A DNA stretch of 17,196 nt from Candidatus Bathyarchaeota archaeon. Lineage in GTDB: Archaea; Thermoproteota; Bathyarchaeia; Bathyarchaeales; SOJC01. This document shows, one piece after another, positions 1 through 6,269 of this stretch. The DNA lies in NCBI GenBank assembly GCA_030608925.1, contig JAUWDF010000003.1, forward strand, positions 1-17,196, given 5' to 3'. A program made the translations under genes and the position numbers. The notes beneath the pieces are model-generated. The model searched no databases, was not told the origin of the DNA, and worked only from the letters and a program-made list of their open reading frames with translations. The stretch's first letter is position 1. Each line of letters starts with the position of its first letter.

Positions 1-142
1 CCTCCAATCTCTTCTTCAGCTTGCTGACCAGTTTTTCGCCTTGCTCCTTCAAGGGACGCAAGTCATGAGCAGCTTCTTTCCTAAGCCACAACTCAAACTT
101 GCTTAGAAGCACTTGGTCTTCCGAAATCACAAGCACATCCAT
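1..142 (-). CDS. Partial hypothetical protein (N-terminal 47 residues)
   Basis: A reading frame opens at ATG (142-140) and stays open to the left window edge, giving 47 codons. It starts MDVLVISEDQVLLSKFELWL and continues as a charged, helix-prone segment rich in Lys, Glu and Leu that looks like the start of a coiled coil. A TATA-like element at 175-182 on the minus strand would place transcription about 8-15 nt before the ATG, so the mRNA would be nearly leaderless, and there is no Shine-Dalgarno sequence. The gene is divergent from the acyl-CoA synthetase gene at 329. I do not recognise the family. The promoter position and the uninterrupted frame are the only support, and the rest of the protein lies outside the window. 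Confidence 0.45.
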   Translation of the reverse strand, partial: MDVLVISEDQVLLSKFELWLRKEAAHDLRPLKEQGEKLVSKLKKRLE

Positions 143-174
143 AATGATGAGATAGCTCTAAGATAAGGAAAGTT

Positions 175-182
175 ATTATTTA
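175..182 (-). promoter_or_regulatory. TATA-like box for the partial minus-strand gene
   Basis: The minus strand reads ACCTAAATAATAAC around here. Its centre is about 36 nt upstream of the ATG at 142, which fits an archaeal TATA box with a very short leader. Inferred from position and composition only. Confidence 0.35.
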
Positions 183-195
183 GGTATTTCCGATT

Positions 196-225
196 CTCCA
201 AGACGCGCGCGCATTCTCCTTGGAG
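196..225. repeat. Inverted repeat enclosing a (CG)n tract
   Basis: CTCCAAG at 196-202 is matched by its reverse complement CTTGGAG at 219-225, and the 16-nt interior contains ACGCGCGCGC. It lies in the 186-bp divergent promoter region between the partial minus-strand gene and the acyl-CoA synthetase gene. It could be a regulatory palindrome or a cruciform-prone element; no function can be assigned. Confidence 0.4.
203..212. repeat. Alternating CG tract 1
   Basis: A short run of alternating C and G (CGCGCGCGC) inside the inverted repeat, in an otherwise AT-rich intergenic stretch. It is one of three such tracts in the window, all outside annotated genes (others at 2001-2012 and 12105-12112). 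Confidence 0.6.
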
Positions 226-292
226 CACACACATCGCACACGAGTTCTCGATTAAGCTTGTGCAAACTACTCTACTCGAGCAGCAATTAGGC

Positions 293-300
293 TAAATATT
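293..300 (+). promoter_or_regulatory. TATA-like box for the acyl-CoA synthetase gene
   Basis: The sequence TAAATATT lies about 32 nt before the ATG at 329. With the usual archaeal TATA-to-start distance, transcription would begin within about 10 nt of the ATG, so the message is probably leaderless or nearly so. This agrees with the lack of a Shine-Dalgarno sequence there. Confidence 0.45.
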
Positions 301-328
301 TGAACCCAATTTATCTAGAAGTCAACTG

Positions 329-1096
329 ATGGTGACTATGCAAAGAGTTTCGGGAATTATAGCTCAAGCTGAAAAACAGAACAGAAGAAATCTGCTAGAG
401 AATGAAGCAAAATCCATTTGCCAAGAATATAACATACCAGTAACCGAATTCAGACTAGCTAGAACAGTAGAGGAAGCTATCTCCTGCTCAAAGGATATCG
501 GGTACCCTGTCGTTCTCAAAATCGTCTCACCAAACGTGATTCACAAATCTGATGTTGGCGGCGTCATCTTAAACCTGAAAACCGCGAAAGAAGTTGAAGA
601 GGGATACAAGACAATTCTCACTAACGTGAGAAAACTCCAACCAAACGCAGAAATAGTGGGAATTCTTGTGCAGGAAATGGCTCCTCAATCCACAGAAGTG
701 ATAGTAGGCGCTATCAAGGACAAGCAATTTGGACAAACCATAATGTTTGGCCTTGGCGGGATCTTCGTTGAAATCTTAAAGGATGTCTCCTTCCGCATTA
801 CACCTGTGACAAAGCAAGAAGCCAAAATTATGATCACTGAGATAAAAGCGTACGAAGTATTGAAAGGATACCGGAACCAACCTCCATCAGACATAGACGC
901 CATAGCAGAGATAATAACTAACACGTCAAAACTAGTAACGAATCATGAAGAGATAGAAGAGCTAGACCTAAACCCAATAATGACCTACGAAAAAGGAGCA
1001 AAAACAGTTGACGCAAGAATCCTACTGACGGACAATAATGACAACATGGATGATGCTCCAAGCAAGAGCAGAAACAAAGAAACCAAAACAAGATGA
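329..1096 (+). CDS. Acyl-/acetyl-CoA synthetase (ADP-forming) beta-type subunit, ATP-grasp domain
   Basis: This is the ATP-grasp subunit of an NDP-forming acyl-CoA synthetase, the enzyme class that converts acyl-CoA, ADP and phosphate to acid, CoA and ATP. The family motifs are in order: an N-terminal subdomain with GYPVVLK at 58-64, HKSDVGGV at 72-79, GLGGIFVEILKDVSFR at 141-156 and ELDLNP at 211-216, with a terminal VDAR near 227-230. At 255 residues it is slightly longer than a stand-alone beta subunit, owing to an Asn/Asp/Lys-rich tail after residue 234. The ATG at 329 is preferred because of the TATA-like box at 293; M4 (338) is an alternative. No alpha subunit (CoA-binding, phosphohistidine domain) is in the window, so it either pairs with a subunit encoded elsewhere or does another job. 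It ends 9 bp before the coiled-coil gene and is probably cotranscribed with it. Confidence 0.85.
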   Translation: MVTMQRVSGIIAQAEKQNRRNLLENEAKSICQEYNIPVTEFRLARTVEEAISCSKDIGYPVVLKIVSPNVIHKSDVGGVILNLKTAKEVEEGYKTILTNVRKLQPNAEIVGILVQEMAPQSTEVIVGAIKDKQFGQTIMFGLGGIFVEILKDVSFRITPVTKQEAKIMITEIKAYEVLKGYRNQPPSDIDAIAEIITNTSKLVTNHEEIEELDLNPIMTYEKGAKTVDARILLTDNNDNMDDAPSKSRNKETKTR

Positions 1097-1105
1097 GGTT
1101 CGAGA

Positions 1106-1969
1106 GTGCCAGAAGATACCAAGCAAAAAATTCAAAAACTAAACCAAAAACTAGCCACACTCAAGAAAAAACAAGATCCCTTCAATGAGGAAGCAAGACA
1201 ATGGGCACGTAAAAGAGACAAGATCCATAAACAAACTAAAGACCTCCTGTCAGATGTTATGACAATCAAAGCCCGCAGAGATCTAGATAATGCCAAAGTA
1301 AAAACACTAAAGAATCAGAGAAACTTCACAAGAAATCTCGTAAACATAAAAATCACTGAGATAAAACAGCTCAGGGAAGACCTTAAGATTCTAGAAGCTA
1401 AACAACCACGTCGAAACATTGAAACAATAAGGACAGATCTAGAGAAAATTGAATGGGAAATCCAAACAACATCTTTAACTCTTCAAGAAGAAAGACCTCT
1501 GGTTAAGCGAGCGAATGAACTCCAAAAAAAGCTAAACATTTACCAGCAAATATTCGATAAAAGGACGCAGATTTCAAAGCTGCAGCAAACAATAGAAAAA
1601 ATGAACGAAGAAGCAGGAGCTGCACACAAACAACTTTCAGATCTAGCACTACGAAGCCAAGAGTTCCATGATAAAATGCAGACTCTTCTGAGCAAAGTAA
1701 ATGAAATGAAGCCAGAAGCAAATGAGTATCATAAGAATTTTCTTCTGAATAAGCAAAGATCACAAAAGATTCAAGAAAATTGTCTTGAAGTGGAAGCAAA
1801 GATCCAAGCAACAAGAAAGAAAATGCAAGAAAAAGAAGAAAAGGACCGGCTAAAACAACATAAAGCGAGACTAAGAAAGCTAAGGGGACAGGCACAAAAA
1901 AAGTTGGACGAAGGTGGCAAACTTACTTTAGAGGAATTCAAACTCCTATCAGCAGAAGAGAAGACTTAA
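1106..1969 (+). CDS. Archaeal coiled-coil protein, COG1340-like
   Basis: A 287-residue, very Lys/Glu/Gln-rich protein that is almost entirely predicted coiled coil from about residue 5 to 255, with no membrane segment or enzyme motif. It closes with a short conserved-looking tail, GGKLTLEEFKLLSAEE, near 270-285. Overall form and tail resemble the archaeal coiled-coil family grouped as COG1340, whose function is unknown; this is recognition by pattern, not alignment. The start is GTG at 1106, supported by a Shine-Dalgarno-like GAGGT at 1095-1099 that overlaps the stop region of the preceding gene. The 9-bp spacing indicates one operon with the ATP-grasp gene, although no functional link between them is obvious. 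A structural or scaffold role is inference. Confidence 0.75.
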   Translation: MPEDTKQKIQKLNQKLATLKKKQDPFNEEARQWARKRDKIHKQTKDLLSDVMTIKARRDLDNAKVKTLKNQRNFTRNLVNIKITEIKQLREDLKILEAKQPRRNIETIRTDLEKIEWEIQTTSLTLQEERPLVKRANELQKKLNIYQQIFDKRTQISKLQQTIEKMNEEAGAAHKQLSDLALRSQEFHDKMQTLLSKVNEMKPEANEYHKNFLLNKQRSQKIQENCLEVEAKIQATRKKMQEKEEKDRLKQHKARLRKLRGQAQKKLDEGGKLTLEEFKLLSAEEKT

Positions 1970-1999
1970 TTCTCAAACCTACAACATAATGATTCGTAA

Positions 2000-2140
2000 T
2001 CGCGCGCGCGCCACCTCGCCAATCGTGGGCTTTGTGGCGGAGTTTCAATACGGGAAGACTTTGGGTATGATGACTTGTCAGATGAAGAGAAGGATCTATA
2101 CTACCTGAAGGCTCTAAGGCGTAAAATGATGGGCTACTAG
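2000..2140 (+). pseudogene. Start-less coding remnant (C-terminal fragment)
   Basis: A frame opens after the TAA at 1997-1999, runs through the CG tract and ends at TAG (2138-2140). Its last part reads REDFGYDDLSDEEKDLYYLK followed by a basic tail ALRRKMMGY, which looks like a real protein C-terminus: acidic patch, aromatic pairs, basic end. There is no ATG or GTG in frame ahead of it and no Shine-Dalgarno sequence; a TTG at 2074 would leave only 21 residues. It may be the remains of a decayed gene, a small protein with an unusual start, or chance. I do not recognise the family. Confidence 0.25.
2001..2012. repeat. Alternating CG tract 2
   Basis: CGCGCGCGCGCC, the longest of the three alternating CG runs, beginning 31 bp after the coiled-coil gene stop. 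It is unusual in a sequence whose intergenic DNA is otherwise AT-rich. Confidence 0.65.
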
Positions 2141-2292
2141 AAATTGTCTCGAATGGTTGACTAGAAAGCCTAGATGTTTTCACTATTTAACCCTATCAAC
2201 ACTGGACAAAATCCATGATTCATGCAACGCGCTCTGGGGCTAAGCACTACTGTTGACAATTCGACATTGAGATTGCGACCGCACATTTATCC

Positions 2293-2299
2293 TTTTTTT
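2293..2299 (+). terminator. Possible poly-T transcription terminator
   Basis: A run of seven T residues, preceded by TTTATCC, lies on the plus strand downstream of the coiled-coil gene and the coding remnant. Archaeal RNA polymerases often terminate at such T tracts. It is about 325 bp from the last firm stop codon, which weakens the assignment. Confidence 0.3.
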
Positions 2300-2344
2300 C
2301 TCATCTAATGAGAGCTTCCATGTTTTCTTGTTTCTATTCTTGAG

Positions 2345-2352
2345 TATAAAAA
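2345..2352 (+). promoter_or_regulatory. TATA-like box ahead of a small ORF
   Basis: GAGTATAAAAAACC contains a good match to an archaeal TATA box (TATAAAAA). Transcription would be expected to start about 20-25 nt downstream, roughly 20 nt before the ATG at 2392. It could instead drive the DUF373 gene with a long leader. Confidence 0.4.
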
Positions 2353-2391
2353 ACCAAGAAAAAGGTCCCTGTGTAGTGTGGAAAAGCCTAA

Positions 2392-2496
2392 ATGACGAAG
2401 GAAGTGGATAGTGTAATTATAGCAGAACTTCCTGAGTCACTCTCAATCAAACGTAAAGCTCTTTTCAACATGGTTTTCTATCTAGAAAGTACCTAA
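2392..2496 (+). CDS. Possible 34-residue protein
   Basis: ATG at 2392 to TAA at 2494-2496 encodes MTKEVDSVIIAELPESLSIK followed by RKALFNMVFYLEST. A TATA-like box 40-47 nt upstream gives it a plausible promoter, but there is no clear Shine-Dalgarno sequence and the composition is unremarkable. It lies 82 bp before the DUF373 gene on the same strand. It could be a genuine small protein, a leader ORF of the DUF373 transcript, or chance. I recognise no family. Confidence 0.25.
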   Translation: MTKEVDSVIIAELPESLSIKRKALFNMVFYLEST

Positions 2497-2500
2497 CTCT

Positions 2501-2512
2501 TATACTATACAC
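2501..2512 (+). promoter_or_regulatory. TATA-like region for the DUF373 gene
   Basis: CTTATACTATACAC precedes the ATG at 2579 by about 70 nt, and a second AT-rich element (TTATCTATA) follows at 2521-2529. Either could serve as the TATA box; which one is used cannot be told from sequence. Confidence 0.3.
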
Positions 2513-2578
2513 TAAGCTACTTATCTATAGGGCGTTGAGTTAAAGAGCGAGAAGTGGCGAAGAAAAGGAAGTTTTTCG

Positions 2579-3766
2579 ATGGAAACACATGGAAAAGAAG
2601 AAAAACTTCTAGTTTTATGTGTTGACCGAGATGGTGACATTGGTGATAAGACTGAAGAGAAGACCCCGATCCTGGGAAGAAAGAAAAATCTTGATGCAGC
2701 AGTTTCCTTGGCCCTAAAAGATCCAGAGGAACCAGATGCCAACGCTATGTTTGAAGCCATACGGATATTTGATCAGTTGAAAAAACAGAACCAACCAAAA
2801 GAGGTTCTCCAAATTGCTACAATATCCGGATCACAACGCCTCGGTGTGGAAGCGGATAGAAAACTAGTCAGGGAATTAAATGATGTTTTAGAGAATTTCC
2901 AAGCTAACAACGTAATACTAGTAACCGATGGCTACTCAGATGAAGCAGTCTTACCCCTTGTTGAATCCAGGGTACCTGTAACATCCATACGGAGAATTGT
3001 CATGAAACATAGCGATTCGATAGAAGAAACTGCAGCGGTATTAGGTAAGTATCTGAGGATGCTAGCAGAAAACCCTCGCTATTCAAGACTAGCTCTAGGA
3101 ATCCCCGGGCTTCTTTTAATAATCTTGGCAATTATGTTTCTTGGCGGTTGGGAGTACCAGATAGGCATAGCCTTCTTGATAGTTCTTGGGGCGTACCTTC
3201 TTGTGAAGGGATTTGGCTTCGACAAAGTGACTATGCAGTTTATTAAATGGCTCCAGGAATATGAGCCACCATCGCTTCCTGTGCAGATTGCTGGATTTGC
3301 CTTTATTGCAGGGGTAATAGCAACATCTATAGGAATATTCCTGGGGGCAAATGGAGCTCTTTCAAGCCTTGAAACTATTCCCACAGTACTGGAAGAATGG
3401 ATAAGCTTACTACCGATGCTCACAGGGCAATTCATAAAACAGAGCATATATCTAATAGTGTTTGGCGTGTGCGCAGCACTATCTGGAAGAGCTATTAAGT
3501 GGTACTTCGAAAGGGATATAAGACTTCTCCGTACTCTGGTGGCTATCGTGGTGATTGCATGGTCATCACAAATTTTTTGGGAAGCGTCCAGCATTCTTAT
3601 TGATCCGACCATTGGCTTGATTGGTGGCGGGGAGCTTGTATTCGCCATATTCATTGGTATACTATTTGCAATCGCAACATCTCTCGTAGCCCTAGTGATC
3701 AACCTTAGATATGGCTCATTCTTCAAGAGAAGAAAGAAACGAACCGAAGAATTTGAGCAAAGCTAA
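2579..3766 (+). CDS. DUF373 family archaeal integral membrane protein
   Basis: A 395-residue protein with a soluble N-terminal domain and a hydrophobic C-terminal half. The N-terminus has the signature of the archaeal DUF373 family: LCVDRDGDIG at 13-22, KTPILGR at 28-34 and DPEEPDANAMFEA at 48-60, followed by an alpha/beta domain to about residue 160 (ILVTDG, VTSIRRIVMKHS). About six to seven membrane segments follow between roughly 170 and 380, ending in a basic cytosolic tail (FFKRRKKR). The family is widespread in archaea and of unknown function; the acidic N-terminal motifs suggest metal or nucleotide binding, but that is inference. The ATG at 2579 has only a weak GGAAG 8-13 nt upstream. 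It lies 140 bp before uppS on the same strand, which hints at a membrane or lipid context. Confidence 0.85.
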   Translation: METHGKEEKLLVLCVDRDGDIGDKTEEKTPILGRKKNLDAAVSLALKDPEEPDANAMFEAIRIFDQLKKQNQPKEVLQIATISGSQRLGVEADRKLVRELNDVLENFQANNVILVTDGYSDEAVLPLVESRVPVTSIRRIVMKHSDSIEETAAVLGKYLRMLAENPRYSRLALGIPGLLLIILAIMFLGGWEYQIGIAFLIVLGAYLLVKGFGFDKVTMQFIKWLQEYEPPSLPVQIAGFAFIAGVIATSIGIFLGANGALSSLETIPTVLEEWISLLPMLTGQFIKQSIYLIVFGVCAALSGRAIKWYFERDIRLLRTLVAIVVIAWSSQIFWEASSILIDPTIGLIGGGELVFAIFIGILFAIATSLVALVINLRYGSFFKRRKKRTEEFEQS

Positions 3767-3814
3767 TACAACAGATGTTTTTGACAGTATACATAAAGAT
3801 CTAACACCGAGTAA

Positions 3815-3822
3815 GTTTAAAA
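3815..3822 (+). promoter_or_regulatory. TATA-like box for uppS
   Basis: GTTTAAAA lies about 90 nt upstream of the uppS ATG, giving a predicted leader near 60 nt. The 140-bp gap after DUF373, which includes a T5 run at 3778-3782, makes a separate promoter plausible. Confidence 0.3.
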
Positions 3823-3837
3823 GAAGCGATTGCTTCT
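3822..3837 (+). repeat. Small hairpin upstream of uppS
   Basis: AGAAGC (3822-3827), loop GATT, GCTTCT (3832-3837): a perfect 6-bp stem. It directly follows a TATA-like GTTTAAAAG at 3815-3822. If that box is used, the hairpin lies upstream of or at the transcription start and would act as DNA or not at all; if transcription reads through from DUF373, it would be in the mRNA. Confidence 0.3.
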
Positions 3838-3906
3838 CTACCGGAGACGCTCAATCATGTGTGTGGACGTGCTCTGGAAGACACTAGACAGTGAGGATTT
3901 CCATTT

Positions 3907-4686
3907 ATGTTAAAAGGTCTACTTTCAGCAATTGGCGCTTACAAGCTTTATGAGCGATGGCTTTGGAACCAGATAAAAAATGAAAAGATGCCCGAGCATA
4001 TAGCTATAATTCTAGATGGCAATAGGCGCTGGGCATCAGGGCGATTGTACGAGTCATGGATTGGCCATAAATATGGAGCCGAACGCGCCAGCCAGCTGCT
4101 TGACTGGTGCTTGGATCTAGGCGTGAGATGTGTGACTCTCTACTCATTTTCAACTGAGAATTTCGATCGAACTGAACGAGAAGTTGAAGAGATACTGTTT
4201 CTCGTTGAGCAGAAACTATTAGAAATCCTAACTGATGAACGCATCCGCGCAAATGAAGTGCGAGTCAAAGTTATTGGAAGAACCGGTCTCCTCCCAAAGA
4301 GATTACAGGAGCTAATCCGAAAAGTAGAGGATCTGACTAAAACATATGACAAGCAGTTCTTGACCGTAGCGTTGGCTTATGGAGGACGCGCTGAGATTGT
4401 TGATGCCACGAAAAAAATCGCGGAAAAAGTAGTAAAAGGCGAACTTCAAATAGATAAAATCGATGAAGACGTCTTTGAGAAGTCTTTGTATACAAGCCAT
4501 GTGCCAAAAGATCCAGATTTAATCATTCGAACTAGTGGAGAAGAACGGCTGAGTGGATTTTTACTCTGGCAGAGTGCTTACAGCGAGTTATGTTTCTTAG
4601 ATGTCCACTGGCCAGATTTTCGACGTATCGATTTGCTTCGAGCTGTGAGGACTTATCAGCATCGTAAACGTAGGTTTGGAAAGTAG
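3907..4686 (+). CDS. uppS: Archaeal cis-prenyltransferase (polyprenyl diphosphate synthase)
   Basis: This enzyme adds isopentenyl units in cis to an allylic diphosphate, making the long polyprenyl (undecaprenyl/dolichyl-type) lipid that carries glycans across the archaeal membrane. The 259-residue protein has the family motifs in order: ILDGNRRWA at 35-43 with catalytic Asp37, LYSFSTENF at 78-86, YGGR at 158-161, and IIRTSGEERLSGFLLWQSAY at 206-225 followed by SEL, containing the diphosphate-binding Arg208 and the region with Glu227. An N-terminal extension of about 27 residues before MPEHIAIILDG is typical of archaeal members, and GAGG at 3893-3896, 10 nt before the ATG at 3907, supports that start. 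It ends 7 bp from the convergent purB stop. The product would feed N-glycosylation of surface proteins such as those encoded at 9665-11413 and 13884-16140. Confidence 0.95.
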   Translation: MLKGLLSAIGAYKLYERWLWNQIKNEKMPEHIAIILDGNRRWASGRLYESWIGHKYGAERASQLLDWCLDLGVRCVTLYSFSTENFDRTEREVEEILFLVEQKLLEILTDERIRANEVRVKVIGRTGLLPKRLQELIRKVEDLTKTYDKQFLTVALAYGGRAEIVDATKKIAEKVVKGELQIDKIDEDVFEKSLYTSHVPKDPDLIIRTSGEERLSGFLLWQSAYSELCFLDVHWPDFRRIDLLRAVRTYQHRKRRFGK

Positions 4687-4693
4687 CTACTCT

Positions 4694-6052
4694 TTAACCT
4701 CTAGCTTCTCTCTCGTGTTTAGTCTTCTTTATCATCAATTCCACTTGTGTTACGGCTGTTCCCAAGTATTTCTCTGGTTTGAGAGCATTGTCAATATCTT
4801 GAGATGTTAAAAACGCCTGAATCCCGCTATTCTTAGACAAAATTTCTTTGAAGGATCTGTTCTCTCGCTCGCTGTCGATTGTCAGTTTTCTGAGAAGTTC
4901 ATGTGCTTCTTGACGGTTCATACCTCTCTCAATAAGCCATGTCATAACAGACTCAGACATTGTCCGTCCTTTAGTAATCTTCAAGTTCTCCCGCATCCGG
5001 TTTTTATCCACAAGTAGATCCCTTAAAATTTTGATCATCAAGTATATCATGTAATCAACCAGAATACAACCCTCAGGAATAATGAAACGTTCCGCTGAAG
5101 ACTGAGTCAAATCTCTCTCATGCCAAGTTACAACATTTTCAAGGGCAGGAATGACTAGTCCCCTTACAACTTTTGCCAGCCCGCAGATTCGCTCGCATAT
5201 TTCGGGATTTCGTTTATGTGGCATTGTAGAGCTACCAACTTGTTTCTCGACTTCAAAAGCCTCAAACAATTCGCCAATCTCGGGTCTCTGTAACTCACGA
5301 ATCTCCCATGCCATGTTATCCAGTGAAGAAGCAACCAAGGACAGAAGGCAAACAAATTCCGCGTGGCGATCCCGTGCCACAATTTGAGTGGATATGTCTG
5401 CTTGCTTAACGCCCAAGCGCTCCATAACAAGTTCCTGAATTTCAAAAGCATGCCTACCCATGCCAGCCTGAGTTCCGACAGCGCCTGTCATTTTTCCAAC
5501 CAACAAGCGTCTACTGACTTCCTGCAATCGCCAAATATTTCGGGCATTTGCCCTCATCCATATAGAAAACTTAAAACCTAGAGTCGTGGGCAAAGCATGC
5601 TGACCATGAGTTCTGCCAATCATGATTACACCTTTATACTTTTCTGCTTTTTCAATCAATATCTCTTCCAAAGTGGAAAGTCTCTGCTGGATAATCGCCA
5701 AAGCATCTTTGAGCTGAAGAGCTGTTGCAGTGTCGACAATATCATAGCTTGTTGCACCCAAATGAACAAACGCCCCACTTGAGCCACTTTGCTCAGCTAA
5801 AGCTCTAACAAGCGAGGCTACATCGTGTTTAACTTTGAGTTCAATTTCCTTTATTCGCTCAAGCTTTACGTATCGAGTGGAAGCTTTTTCACTAATTGTC
5901 TCGGCATCCTTTTTTGGGATATTGCCAACTTCCGCATGAGCCCATGCGAGAGCAGCTTCAACATCCAGCATTCTTTGCACCCTGTTTTCCTCATCGAAAA
6001 CTTTCTTCATCTCCTTGGTGCCATAACGCCCCGTATCAATAGGAAGAATCAC
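4694..6052 (-). CDS. purB: Adenylosuccinate lyase
   Basis: Adenylosuccinate lyase acts twice in purine synthesis: it splits SAICAR to AICAR and adenylosuccinate to AMP, releasing fumarate each time. At 452 residues it has the usual length of the short bacterial/archaeal form. Visible family motifs are LGATSYDIVDTA at 98-109, GRTHGQHALPTT at 146-157 with the general-acid His149 region, and the fumarase/aspartase superfamily signature GSSTMPHKRNP at 273-283 carrying the catalytic serine. The start is GTG at 6052, backed by a Shine-Dalgarno-like GGTG at 6063-6060 with 7-nt spacing; a TATA-like ATTTAAA at 6090-6096 lies about 40 nt upstream. The gene is convergent with uppS and divergent from the PadR gene. 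No other purine genes are nearby, so it looks like an isolated housekeeping gene. Confidence 0.96.
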   Translation of the reverse strand: MILPIDTGRYGTKEMKKVFDEENRVQRMLDVEAALAWAHAEVGNIPKKDAETISEKASTRYVKLERIKEIELKVKHDVASLVRALAEQSGSSGAFVHLGATSYDIVDTATALQLKDALAIIQQRLSTLEEILIEKAEKYKGVIMIGRTHGQHALPTTLGFKFSIWMRANARNIWRLQEVSRRLLVGKMTGAVGTQAGMGRHAFEIQELVMERLGVKQADISTQIVARDRHAEFVCLLSLVASSLDNMAWEIRELQRPEIGELFEAFEVEKQVGSSTMPHKRNPEICERICGLAKVVRGLVIPALENVVTWHERDLTQSSAERFIIPEGCILVDYMIYLMIKILRDLLVDKNRMRENLKITKGRTMSESVMTWLIERGMNRQEAHELLRKLTIDSERENRSFKEILSKNSGIQAFLTSQDIDNALKPEKYLGTAVTQVELMIKKTKHEREARG

Positions 6053-6089
6053 ACTTCAACACCATCTATATGTGGGATATTTTATGCTC

Positions 6090-6096
6090 TTTAAAT
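6090..6096 (-). promoter_or_regulatory. TATA-like box for purB
   Basis: The minus strand reads CCCATTTAAAGAG. The distance of about 40 nt to the GTG leaves a leader of roughly 15 nt that includes the GGTG ribosome-binding sequence. Confidence 0.4.
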
Positions 6097-6219
6097 GGGG
6101 GAGAAGAAATTAGTGTTTTGCCCTTCGATTGATCGAGTTCAACAGTAAAACTTCAATCAAGCTAAGATATTATCTGCTGATATGACCGTGATTCTATTTC
6201 TCAAACTGGAATCGATATC

Positions 6220-6268
6220 TATTGGTTGTGTACACGTAGAAACACATAATAGTATTGGAAGCCCAATA
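6220..6268. promoter_or_regulatory. Candidate operator for the PadR-family gene
   Basis: TATTGG occurs at 6220-6225 and again at 6253-6258, 33 bp apart, about three helical turns. The second copy forms an inverted repeat with CCAATA at 6263-6268 (spacer AAGC), placed just before the ATG at 6270 where transcription would start. A separate perfect palindrome, GTGTACAC, lies at 6228-6235. PadR-family repressors commonly bind their own promoters at inverted repeats, so autoregulation is likely, but which of these elements is bound is inference. Confidence 0.35.
6243..6250 (+). promoter_or_regulatory. TATA-like box for the PadR-family gene
   Basis: CACATAATAG is centred about 23 nt upstream of the ATG at 6270, the distance expected for a leaderless archaeal transcript starting at that ATG. 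This is the main reason to prefer 6270 over the TTG at 6255. Confidence 0.35.
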
Positions 6269-6269
6269 T

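Larger units (their letters stand above)
1970..2578. other. 609-bp gap without a firm gene
   Basis: This gap separates the coiled-coil gene from the DUF373 gene. It contains the second CG tract (2001-2012), a start-less reading frame with protein-like composition (2000-2140), a T7 tract (2293-2299), a small inverted repeat TCTCAT/ATGAGA (2299-2313), a TATA-like box (2345-2352) ahead of a 34-codon ORF (2392-2496), and AT-rich promoter-like sequence just before the DUF373 gene. I see no tRNA-like cloverleaf, no long ORF on either strand and no mobile-element ends. Confidence 0.6.

Noticed and set aside
144..150. ATGATGA box C-like sequence before the first operon
   Set aside because: No matching D box within a suitable distance, and it lies in the 5' region of the minus-strand gene.
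1503..1895. 130-codon reading frame antisense to the coiled-coil gene
   Set aside because: It is Leu/Phe-rich because it is antisense to Lys/Glu codons; no ribosome-binding sequence or motif supports it.
2066..2110. ATGATGA and a downstream CTGA resembling C/D box sRNA elements
   Set aside because: The spacing is wrong for a full C/D'/C'/D set, and the same bases read as a protein-like C-terminus in one frame.
2299..2313. TCTCAT/ATGAGA inverted repeat as an intrinsic terminator
   Set aside because: The T tract precedes the stem on the plus strand and becomes an A tract on the minus strand, so it lacks the stem-then-T order.
1970..2578. Possible tRNA or other structured RNA in the largest gap
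   Set aside because: I looked for a T-arm GTTCRA pattern with matching acceptor stems and found none; no long G/C-rich fold is apparent.
3079..3726. Long 215-codon reading frame antisense to the DUF373 gene
   Set aside because: It lies wholly within the well-supported DUF373 gene, has no recognisable domain, and its composition is that of a reverse-strand shadow.
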